Assembly (NCBI GenBank): GCA_003952965.2
Contig: CM025855.1
Location: 26,083,613 to 26,147,612, forward strand
DNA length: 64,000 bases
Direction of reading: 5' to 3'
DNA from: Morella rubra
Taxonomy: Eukaryota; Streptophyta; Magnoliopsida; Fagales; Myricaceae
Shown here: in pieces, positions 46,315 through 57,400 of the stretch
Position numbering within the stretch: position 1 is the first letter of the stretch
Layout: every line of letters begins with the position of its first letter
The notes under the pieces: model-generated
Databases searched by the model: none
The model's input: only the letters and a program-made list of their open reading frames with translations
Told to the model about the DNA's origin: nothing
Translations under genes and position numbers: made by a program

Positions 46315-46858
46315 AGCTTTAAATGCACCTCATATCCTGTGGTATTCGAATATTGCAAATATATATTTTTTCTAAAAAAAGTTGATTTTGTGTCCTTCAG
46401 GTAAGTTTTCTGTTTAAAAAATATACTCCATCTATCTCATTTTTAAAACTAATAGAAAGTAGTGACGTGTTATAAGTCAACCATGTGTGCACAAATAAAA
46501 AAGCGTTGTGTCTTTTTGGGTCCACTATCTCTACATTAAAAGCTCAGTTATCTACTAAACCAACTAGGTGTAAGGCAAATCCATGTGTGCAGAAACACTT
46601 ATTTCACACAGTAAGGCACTAACTGAGCCTTTGATGTGAAGATAATGGGCCCAGAAAGATACACATGCTTTTTGATTTATACACATGTAGTTGACTTATG
46701 CTATATCACTACTTCCAGTTAATTTTTTTAAATGGAGACATATGAGAGATATTTTGTAAACAGAAAGCTTACCTCAAGGACACAAAATTAGCTTTTTTAA
46801 CCGGAATGATATATTTGCAATATTCAAATAACACGTGAGTATGTGATGCATTTAAGCT
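46315..46858. mobile_element. Foldback element with long inverted arms
   Basis: The two halves are near-complete inverted copies of about 250 bases each: AGCTTTAAATGCA at the left, TGCATTTAAGCT at the right, with shared blocks CGAATATTGCAAATATAT (one base differs) and TTTTGTGTCCTT-AGGTAAG. Perfect 8-bp duplications TATAAATA flank it (46307-46314 and 46859-46866). No coding sequence. An 8-bp duplication suggests hAT-type mobilisation; long arms are also common in Mutator-like MITEs. Confidence 0.85.
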
Positions 46859-47050
46859 TATAAATAGATCGAAAAACACTAACTTAATGTTTTTCGAAAT
46901 GAACATGTAACATATATAAAACAAAATCAAACATTTGATCCTCTACAAAGAAGGAACGTTCTTCGGAGGTCTACGTAGCTTTCCCTTATATCTTTGGTGT
47001 TCCTTTTCTTGGGAGCACGAAAATTTTCATAGCAATCAGCATCACGGAAT

Positions 47051-48945
47051 TAACACAACCAAGAAGTTACCTTTTCTCTTAAAACTGCAATGCAATCAGC
47101 TCCCTGTGAAGTTCCAGCCATCTGTGATCATTCAAGGATAAAATAAAAGATGAATCTGATAAAATAGTAGATCAAGCAAGGCCAAAAGTACAGACGTAAA
47201 ACAAGTATACCTGAACATGTAAATGATAGCAGACTTTATCGTCACAAATTTGAGATGTGGAAACACTTTCAATGCACACGTTTTCTGCTTCTATTTTGCA
47301 TATCAGATTCGAAAGAGCGTCTTCTCGGTTTCTTTGCAAGCATATTTGTATGACCACTTCGCCTTCTTTAACATTGTGCACCGAAACCGTACTGAGAGCT
47401 GCTTCAAATTTCAATTGTCGGGTTTTATTGAGATCTAATAGCATAGAGTTCTTCTTGACAATCAGCTTCTTTATTTCCTTCTCTAGCTCTGGAATGTATT
47501 CAATAACTCTATCAATAATGACTGGCGCACTCCATCTCCTCTGCAATATATACGTATTCCCTGAGAACTTCTTGTGGCAAACTGACTGCTAACTTAATAA
47601 TTGACATATTTGAGAGCGGTTATGATCTCGTTAACGCTGCACTCATGATGATCACCAAGAACAATTTGGCAGCTGAACAACTTTCCGAGCATGCATTGCC
47701 GTACAAGAAGATTTAAGGAAACTGACTCACCTATATCTCATCGATTTTAGTCATAGAAGTTATTTACCATGGTCATTGAAATCAAAACGCATGAAAAATA
47801 GATCAGGAAGATCGCGGGTTAATCGCAAGAATTTACTTTACTCGTACTAATTTGAGAATAATATATATATATTATATCGCTCCAGAAGAAAGCTCAGGTT
47901 AGAGTTGATGTTTATAATGACTTAACCTTTGGTCTCCGAGAATCTGGTAAGAAGGAACTGAGAGCCAAGTAGGATTCATTGAGCTTCTTCCTCCGTGCTC
48001 TCTCTTTAGCGTTATGATCTTGTTTCTTTGCAACTGGCCCCTCTTCTGCACTGGGTTCCACCTCTTTTTCCCTAGTCTCTATGCGTTTGGACCTGCGGTT
48101 TCTATCCCTTGTCTTACATTTCACACCTTTTACAAATATCTCTTTGTCAGTGCAAGACTCATGAGCCAACGCTGTAAGTTCTCGCTCAAGAAGCACGCCC
48201 GAATCCAGCCCAGTACCAGCGTTTTTGTATATATTATTCTGATCTTGTGGAAGTGGACATAGATTGTTCGAAGTGTCAAGAATGGTGGACAAACTGTTAT
48301 CTTGGTGGAGGCTGAGATCATTAATCTCTCGTAATCCGTCCTCAATTCTGGATAACGCGCTAGTGCTGAATTTTCTTGCCCGAGAAACACGCAGCTTGCG
48401 TCCAGCACATCGTTTATGTCATCATCTGCAATTGGTAGTGATATGCTGTGCTCTTCCAGAATAGGCCATGGGCTATCTGAAGCTTCAAGAAGTAAACATG
48501 AATATTGTTATCTACTTGCTGATATATAGGGAAAAAAAAAAAAAAACAGAACATGTTATCTCAGCTGGGGACGTAATATAACGAAGAGCTCATCAAAAAG
48601 ACGATAATTTTGTTGCTGAAATTGCAATAGAAAAAAAAAAATCGTTTCCGGAAAATGCCATCGTTTTTGGAAAGTAAGAGCTAGCCCCCATATATATATA
48701 TATAAATGCTACTTCAGTGAGATCGAAAAAGAGCTATATTTGGCTACCAAACTGGCTTGGTTCAAATATTGAACCGCTCAGAGGATTCTGAAATTAGAGT
48801 CGCATCCACTTGATTGATGAAACCCTAAAACCAAACTGTCAGAAATTTAGATATGCCTTGATCACTACTTACTATCGAGGCAGATAAGCGGGTCATCGTC
48901 ATCATCAGGTCCAGGCCATGCATCAAGCTGGTGATGATCATCCAT
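47051..48945 (-). CDS. bHLH transcription factor, subgroup Ib-like (possible frame break)
   Basis: Four exons on the minus strand: 48873-48945 (MDDHHQLDAWPGPDDDDDPL), 47927-48476, 47211-47540 and 47051-47122 (ending TSWLC, TAA at 47051-47053). The basic region reads KKQDHNAKERARRKKLNESY with the H-E-R DNA-contact pattern, split by an intron from the helix-loop-helix rest (VIIDRVIEYIPELEKEIKKL). Group Ib bHLHs (bHLH38/39/100/101, ORG2/ORG3) have this layout and drive iron-deficiency responses with FIT. The function is inferred from that resemblance. Exons 1 and 2 together total 623 bases, not a multiple of three: the start of exon 2 (HSISLPIADDDINDVLD) and the bHLH part are in different frames. 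Either one base is missing near 48380-48410 or the gene model needs another splice site. Confidence 0.75.
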
Positions 48946-50459
48946 TAAAATTTCTTTCCCTAGCTCCACATGATCTCACAGCAGAAACCCGGATGAACGG
49001 TGACTTGGTCCAACCCTTGAAGAAATCATTAAACCCAAATTGGTTAATGGAAATACAAATCTAACAGAAGAAGATCAAAGAAAAGATAAAGACAGAAAAG
49101 AACAGAAACATGATCTTCAAACTGTACAGATTATGATCGAGGTTGGGAAATCGGTCAAATAGAACGAATTCATGATTATTAGTTAGGTATACCTCTTATA
49201 TAAATCGAACATATATCTCCAAATGGAGACGTTGATGATATTGAAAACGGTAGAGCTTGATGATATTGAATAAAAGAGGGTGAGAAAGAGAGGAACTTGG
49301 GTTTCTCAGAGTTGAATCAACCAATCGGAATAATATTTGTTGAATATATTACATATAATAATATATAAACCCTAGCTGCGGACAGTTCCTTTGAGGCGTT
49401 GATATCTATATATATAATATTACTTTCAAAGCAGTACAATTTTAGCCAGAAATATGCAAGTACAGTGCAGATCCATTTAGCAGTACGACCTTCTTCTTTT
49501 AGCCCTCTACTACCTTAGAGAAGCAGCGGTAATTAATGGATCATTTCTTATTATTTGACCCAATAATTTCTTCTCAAGTTAGGATGCTAGATCTAGGTTG
49601 CGTTTGACAAACAAAATTTTGGCCAAAATTATGGATCTCTCCCAAAATTTTGCTGAAATACGTTTCTCTTTAAAATATTACAAATCAGACTTATTTTTTC
49701 CGTTTTAGCCCCTAAAATTGTTGTCAAGAATTACCAATTAGACCCCATCACAACTGCAACCATTTCAAACACGAAGGGCATGACCAACATTTAAAATTTT
49801 GCTGGGGTCCCACTCTGACGCTCATTAATACTCCTTTAATGTCAAATTACACGAGTGTCCACACTTATTTTTCATACACAGCTTGCAATGCGTTAAGGGT
49901 ATTTTAGTAAATAGTCATTTACCCTCTGTCTCACGTACAACTGACACCCTGCTGCTGTTGGAGGACCTACGCCTAATCAGTTGTAATAAAAAAAAAAAAG
50001 GTTAAAAAAGAAGACATAGACAAGTTTAACGTTGGGGAGGGGAAGCAGCACGCAAAGGGTTACAAGTTTTATATTTTGAATTTTTTATTTTATTATCATA
50101 TAATAAAATAATAAATATCTCTCTCATATACACAAATTCAAACAAATAAATATCTAATCATTATTAATGATTATTATTCAAAATTTTACAATATTTATAC
50201 AAATACATTTTAAAATTTTAACATTTTTTACAAACTTTAATAACACCTCTTTCTTAAAAAGTACTAAAATTTTACAAATCACTCAAAATTTTATCAATTA
50301 AAGATACGCTTGGGCTTTTTTGTCTTTTTAACTTACCATGGGTTTTTAAAACAAGTAAACGGTTCCACTGGCCCATGTAATCGCTTAACCGAATATCGCT
50401 TCGGTCTGTTCCGGCCCAGCTTCTGTAGTCCAAGTTTGGGTCTAATCGGGCCCATATCA
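48946..50459. other. bHLH upstream region and spacer
   Basis: It holds the bHLH 5' UTR or promoter (minus orientation) up to about 49400, with CT/GA-rich stretches. An AT-rich block follows (49590-50300) that starts GGTTGCGTTTGACAAAC and resembles the margins of hAT-like MITEs, but I cannot define a right end. No genes recognised. Confidence 0.45.
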
Positions 50460-50720
50460 GTCAATCAAAGCTCGTTCCATGCTTCACACTCGGGCTTGGG
50501 CTCACACCTTTGCGAGCGGGAAATAGCCTTCTTTTCAGGCGAAATGGCCGGACAACTTGTACGCCGACGTATTCGACGAACACGCCATGGTTCAGCGTCT
50601 CAGCGCCTATTACGATCTCCCCCACCACACCCAGCTCACGGTTACGCCCATCAAGTCCTGACAAATCGATCGGTGGAAGTCCAAGTAAATATACTTTTGC
50701 CTGTATATTCATTCCCGTGC
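50460..50720. other. GC-richer block open on both strands, unrecognised
   Basis: Against an AT-rich background, 50460-50720 is GC-richer and open in more than one frame. A + frame after TTCTTTTCAG (about 50540) reads KWPDNLYADVFDEHAMVQRL, then SAYYDLPHHTQLTVTPIKS and a stop near 50661. The minus frame reads VYLLGLPPIDLSGLDGRNRE and GEIVIGAETLNHGVFVEY. Both look protein-like and I recognise neither. It may be a captured or relic exon, or the promoter-proximal end of a lost gene. Confidence 0.35.
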
Positions 50721-51441
50721 CGGTCTAGTTGTACCGTTGCCTGGCTTAAGTCTACCAACTATTGGCACCATTGCCATCTCGGACGACTAATTAGTCAAAG
50801 ACGGAGTTAGTGTCGCCGCAACTTTGAGGCCGCCATTTCCGTCTGAAGGTCGTCAAAGTTGGTAGGAATATTAATGGCCTTAGGTCTGCCTGACTTCGCT
50901 AAAGGATGGTTTGCTTTCTCACTCTGTTTGATATCTCCTTGGGAGCAAAAGTAATTCGAAATGACCATTGGCCATCGATAAACTTGTAAACCTTGCAAAA
51001 TGTTAAAAAAAAAAAAAAAAGATTTTAAAAGTTATTTTACAAAAGCTCTTCCTGAGTTATAATTGCCAAGCATTCACCGTTGACCGAAGTGTTTATTGTG
51101 TGGGTTTTTTTTTTTTTTTTTTTCGAATTGAACCGTAAAAAATTGCAGAGAACCTAACCTCTTCCCAAAGAAAAAGCAATGGGACACCGTGGTACGGCAC
51201 CGTACGGGATACAGTGATCTGGTCTCCACCTGGATCGCCACAAGCGGTTAAAGTGAAAACTATTAATTAGTTAGAACTAAAAAGTAATAAGGATTAACAC
51301 TTTTAATCTCCTCTCGGTTAAAAAATAGGTTTCAAGGATAAAAACCTTGACCGCTCAGGCTCAGCGTAAGAGCTTCAACATTTTCGTCACTTTCTCGGGA
51401 AAATTCCCGGTTTTCTCTCATCAAATCGTACAGAGAGAGTG

Positions 51442-54400
51442 ATGGATCCCGAGCAGACGTTCATACGTGTCCAAGAGCGGTTCTCGCAGATGCTGAGGCC
51501 CAAAGTGAGAGCTGTTTTGGAATACTTTTACCTTTTCGTCGCCATCACCTTGTTCTGTATCCTCGTTGTTATGCACGCCAATTACGTTCAACAGGTACGA
51601 AGTGCGTACGTGCTAAATGATTCTCGGATTCATGTTTTCAGTTCTTTAGTTCTTAGGGTTCCTCAATTCCATTCCAGCAGTAGTTTTCTATTTACATCTG
51701 CAGTGAAGGAGTTACTGACCTTATCTAGATGATTTCATGGTAATTTAGTTCTTTTCCCTACTGTTGGTATTTTGGGTAGGAGAATCATAGATAATCGGAA
51801 CTATTTGTCCAGACTTTTAAAGTATTGCTGCTTATGGTAGTTTAATATCCTCTTTTATAGCATTTCTTATTTTTGTCATTGGCCGATCATAATTCTTTGA
51901 GTTTCTTTTGATATGCTTCCCTGTAAATTGATTATACTCCTTTTATTTTTTAAATAGAAGTGTTTTGCTTATCAAAAGAGAATCAGTGGAGGATTTTCAA
52001 TAGCCAACGGAACTTTGTAATGCATGTGTTTCCCCTCACGATATTGTCATTTTATGGCTTTGTTAAGTCAATAAGTTTTTTTGGTCGGGTTGTTTCGATA
52101 GATGGTGAAACTTTTCTGCATATGTTTAGTATTAGGGCTAATGGTAAATGCCTGTATTTCATGCTTGAATGTTTCTTTTCTCCCTAGGAATTCTTATCAA
52201 AGTGTCATTGTTAGGTAAGGAAGGTGATAAAATTAATTCTCGATTGCACTTTCGTTTTGCACAGAGTGGTAGTTGGCAGTTTATGTTATTCTTATGTATG
52301 ATATAAGGTAGTGATTCACTGCGATGATAATGCTTATGTACAGAATTTTAAAACCCGGCTCCCTGTGATCACGTTTCTATGTTGTTGAATTGAGGCAATT
52401 ATGTTTTTGGCACTGTGCTCTAAAATCTATGCTTCTTTGAACTCAAAGCCTGGCTGTTCAAGTGAGCTCTCTGGAGTTGAGACAACAGAAGCCCAGCTTA
52501 TTCAAATTAAGGTAATCTATTGTTTTGTACTTTATTGTTTTTTTTTTCTTTTTTTGGTGTGTTTCTGAACTACTTCACTCTAGAAGTTACTAAGTGGAGT
52601 TGAATTTCAGAGATTGATGACTAGTTATTGAATTCATCATTTTTTTGCCTTCATCTTGGAACTGCTCCCTGGCATTTTCATCATTTCTACTGTGGCTTAT
52701 CCAGCCACCAGATTATGTCCTCCTCTGACTGCAAGTAGTTGATTATGCCACAAACAGGGTCTTGCAATCGTGTCCTTATCATTGTAGTTTTACTATGTCT
52801 TCATTAATTGCCTTTTTCTTGTTGTTGGAAGAGAATACTGCAACTTTTTCTGCACGGTAGGTCCATTGGTTAGGTTTTGTGCATATGTAGCTCTGACTTG
52901 GATTCCAAAGATTCCCAGAAATTTCTATGTCCCAATGCATTCTACTTTATTCTTTACATTCCTGATTACTATGCTGGAATTTCTTTCAGGCATGCATAGT
53001 AAGTGCATATTGTGGTATCAGTGCTAGATTTCTTTTTTCAGATTCTACCTCTCATATCTCAATTTTGATTTTGGTCAGAAATTCTTAAGTACTCTGAAAC
53101 TTATCATGTTTTATCAATGGTGAGTGTTTTATTCGATAACTTAAGTTGGGTTGTGGTCATGTTTGAGTATCAATGGTAGAAATGTTTGTGATGCAGATAA
53201 AGTAGCAAAGGGTTGTGGTCACAGAATGAGTCTGAATCTATCATATTGGATGTTTTGAAATGCAAAACTGTGATCGAGAAAGTAGAAAGTACAAATGTGG
53301 GACTGGTGCAGATAAATTGGATTGGATCAGAACTAGCATGGAAATTCTGGAAAGCTGACAATGAACTTGTTGAGAATCAAGAAGAACCTTCATTGAGTAG
53401 TCAAATCTCTAAGCCAATAGTGGATGATGCATCAAAGTTGATAAAGAGAAGCGACGTAGTTTTTTCCTTTATTATCTGCCAGAGAGACCTTTAAAGCAGC
53501 AGTGTTTCACTTTGGCAAAAAGTGGTACAGACGGCTACTCTTCATTTGGAGACATGCAATGCAAATTGTTACTAGTTTCTGGAAGTTGTGGGTGAGTAAA
53601 TCAAAAGAAAATGTGCTTATGTAGATCTATTGCATCATCTTTTCTTGATCAGAACTTTATGGCCTACTACAAATGTGGTCATGCAGATGCATGTGAGCAT
53701 GAATCTCCTAGAGTTTTTGGTTTGGTAATCTAATTCTATCTATATGAATCTATCTTAGAAAAGATTGGAATTTGGGTGGAAATAGGGAGAGAAAATATAT
53801 TATGGGAAAATGAAAAAGTAAAATGGGGAGTGAGATTAAGAAAGAAGTTTTGCTATATGTTAGATTAGGTTCGTCTTATACTTATATGTTGATTTTTTTG
53901 AAAGCTTAAATCTTTCTGAAAATGCTTTATGCATGGCGTATATTGGTCAAACTCAACCTCTTTCGTTGTACTTTGAAGAATTCTTGAAAAATGGGTTCTT
54001 AATTCCCCTCGTTGAGGCTGGCGAGACCAACTGGGGGGCCTTCAATTACTCTTAGTACCGCTTTCTCTTTTTTATTTTGCGACCGCGTTCTCTGAAAATT
54101 GTTTAATTTATAAGTGGAGTACATGGAGAAACCTAGTCTGTATCGTATCTTCATAGCTTGATTTCCTGTATCAAGTCTAAGCCTCTCTTGCTGAATTTGA
54201 ATTTTCAAGTGCAGAATCTTGCAGGTATACATTTAAATATTGATGTTCCCAAGTGGTCACGCATACTTCATTTGGACAGGCTTAGTTCGTATGCAGGTAG
54301 ATAGCAATATTTTCAGTTCTTTGAACGCTTTCATATAATCCAGAATGCAGGTTTACTATTTTGGTATGCAGTTGAAGATCCCATTATTTGGTATTTGTTG

Positions 54401-57400
54401 AATACTTGACAAGATACCATGGGGGAAAAGCCCAGTGAAATGAATGTATTTTACTCATCTTCAGCAGTCAGATCATTGTAAATTTAATGCTTTAGTGACA
54501 TTGTTTATGGCTGGCAAGAAGGGCTTTGGGTGAATCATAAATGGGTCTTGTGAGTAGTTACTCATTAGCCTATTTTTTGACCTCCTCACATTATGTTCTG
54601 GACAAGTTAATCATTCAACTGCTACATGAATCCTTTTTCTAAACGTACTTATCAATGAAAGGAAAAACATTTTCATTTGGTTGCTTTAACAAACTCTGAA
54701 AATTTTTGTGCAAAAAATGTATGCAATTGTCTGATTAGGATTCAGGAGTTCATGAACTTACCGGGATTATTTGCTGTGCTATTTTGTTGTACTAAGTTGT
54801 GCACTATATTTCCAGTTGTTTGATAATAGTTTTTTTGCATCTGTTTTAGTGCGATGGCTCGAGAAGAGAAGCAAAGCATTTGAACCAACTTATATATACA
54901 CAATGGAAAAGGCAAATCTTCACCTTATTTGTTTGTCCCTCAGTTCATGGATTTTTCTGCATATTCTGATTCCGTAGTCTGCAGGAAGTGCTTTTTATCA
55001 CTGACTTCTGTGGTATCTAGTATCTAATATTTCCAATGTTCTAATGGTGTTTGTCCTGCAGGGATATTTCTTGCTACCTGAAGAAGCTAAATCTCGCCAT
55101 AACATTCGTACTGTTAACATTAACATATCAGCTCGGCATTCCTGTTTTGGAAACAGGTTAGGTCTTCAGAAAATGACTAAACACCATCATCTGTGTGGTC
55201 TGATTTGATCTTGGAAGTGATACAATTTTTTTCAGCTAGAATCCCTTTTATTTAATTGCTTTTTAAGTCCTGAATTCTCATATGGACCTTGTTTTTTATC
55301 ACCTAATCTTTGTGGAACTTTTCAAAAAGAAGGAAGAATCTGTCAAACCCAAGTGTCTGTGATACGAGATTTTTTTTTTTGATAAGTAGTGTCTGTGATA
55401 CAAGATTAAAGAGTAAATATTGAGAATCGTTAGTGGCTTAGAGCTTTTTTTTTTTTTTTTTTTTTTGCAATTGTGTCACTGCCCTTTTAGGAAGATACTA
55501 TCCTAGATTTTTCTAGGAAATATACTAATATTTATACTTCAATATGCCATTATCTTCATGCTTGAATATGGTCAGTTGCATATGCATCACATTACATATG
55601 CTCTAGAATGTATCTGAATGGATATATTCTTACCACCAGGTGGCAACAGCTCCTCATAAACAGAATTGTTGGATATGATACCATTTTGATGAATAGCTTA
55701 TTGTCTTCTCCTGGTCAAGGTAAATCTTTGAGTGCATCAAGTTCCATAGGTAGTTGTTAATCTTCTTCTGTATGTATTGCAAGACTGTTGTCACCGTCAC
55801 ACTATTATTTGATCTTACAGCTATGCTTGTTGTTATGTAATATATACTATTACCATTTTCTTATCATCTTTTAATTGACATGTGGACAGAATCCGTCTTC
55901 TCGGTTATGGTTATCTACTCAATGCTACTCTTATTATTATGCAAAAAGCAATTTTCTGTCACTTAAGAATTTATCAATGGTGATCTTTCAGTTATTGTGT
56001 GCGTTAGTAACTCTAATATCTGTCAGTTTTCTTCTTTCCCTCTATGTCCCATTGCACTAATTCAAATCATCATACATCTATGAGTGAACTTCTTTTGATG
56101 TTTGCCTTTGAACTTGTGGATGGTTCTAGTAGTTCTCTGGATCTATGGACCCATATTAGCTGCTTTGATTCTGTCTAAATGTTTCTGATTACCTGCGACT
56201 GAAATGAAGCATGGTTGAACTTTTTTGATCTTTAGTCTGTGTTGTAAAAGGATACTAGCTTTAAAATCAACCTATTGGCATTGGGTGGATATGATCCATC
56301 TTTTTCAAGTAGCCTGCTGCCAATATTATGAGGTATTTTAAAACCAGTTATGGGACTTTTGCAAGGTAAGTGTGAGTTGGTTAATGGTTCTTCTGAGTCT
56401 AAACACATTTGCTATTGCAGGTTATCTTTATAATTATCAAACAAAGGAGTTCTATAATCTTAGTTATGCACGAGAACCTCCAAAAGGTCCTGCAAGATTT
56501 GGAGGTTTGTTGACTTATGCATTCTATTCTTTGTCCATACAATGTTTTCATATTTCAAATATCCAATTTTGTGTTTCACTTTCTGAAACTAACTATAAGA
56601 GTATAGTTCTACGGAAGTCATTTTTGCTATTTCCTTATGTTAACACAAAGGTTAGGATGGGTCAAAATATTAACCTACCGAATCCTTTATACCTTGAGTG
56701 TCAACTTTACATCAATTAAAATGAACTATTTAGGTTGAAATGCATATACAGAACCCTTTTATAGATTTTTTCCCTTCCTGCAGGAAACAATAGAATTGTA
56801 ATATCATCATTATTGACATTTGTCATTATTTCCATGAACTCTGGTTCTAAATTGTGCTTAGCTTTGGCATTCATTTGGTTTCAACGCAGACTACCTTGTG
56901 ACCAAGTGTGGTGTGCTTATGATGTCACTGTTCGTGTTCTTTACAACCACGATGTCGGTTTCATTTACATTGAGAGAGACACAGACTCGCATGCTGAAGT
57001 TTACAGGTTTAAATTACTTCTCCCACACCACCCCCCCCCCCCCCAAAAAAAAAAAAAACAAAGAAAAAGAGGTTATAAGCAATTTCTGTTATCCAATCCA
57101 TCTGCCCGTGAAATGTGTTTTTCATTTAAAACTGGACCTATTTTGCTATCTCATATCTTGCAACAAGGTTCCAAATGTCATCTGCGTGTTGCGTGTTGTG
57201 ATGGGGCAATCCAATGGGTATGAGGATATAGGCGGCAACATTATCAGTTTGCCATTTTACATCATGCTTCCTTGTGCCCCTTCTCTGAAATTGCCCTTTT
57301 GCCAATTTATTACAGTGCAGCTTCAACACCATGCTCGGCATCGGCTTCCAACATTTCAGTTAATTTTTGTGCATGTAATCGAATCACTAGTCTTTGTACC

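Noticed and set aside
46307..46866. Reading the foldback element as a Mutator element with 9-bp duplications
   Set aside because: Only 8 bases match perfectly; extending to nine gives mismatches in either register, so it was left as a foldback/hAT-like element.
50310..50810. Open frame of 166 codons
   Set aside because: Composition is basic and irregular, and two other frames in the same place look more protein-like; no family match. Reported only as an unresolved block.
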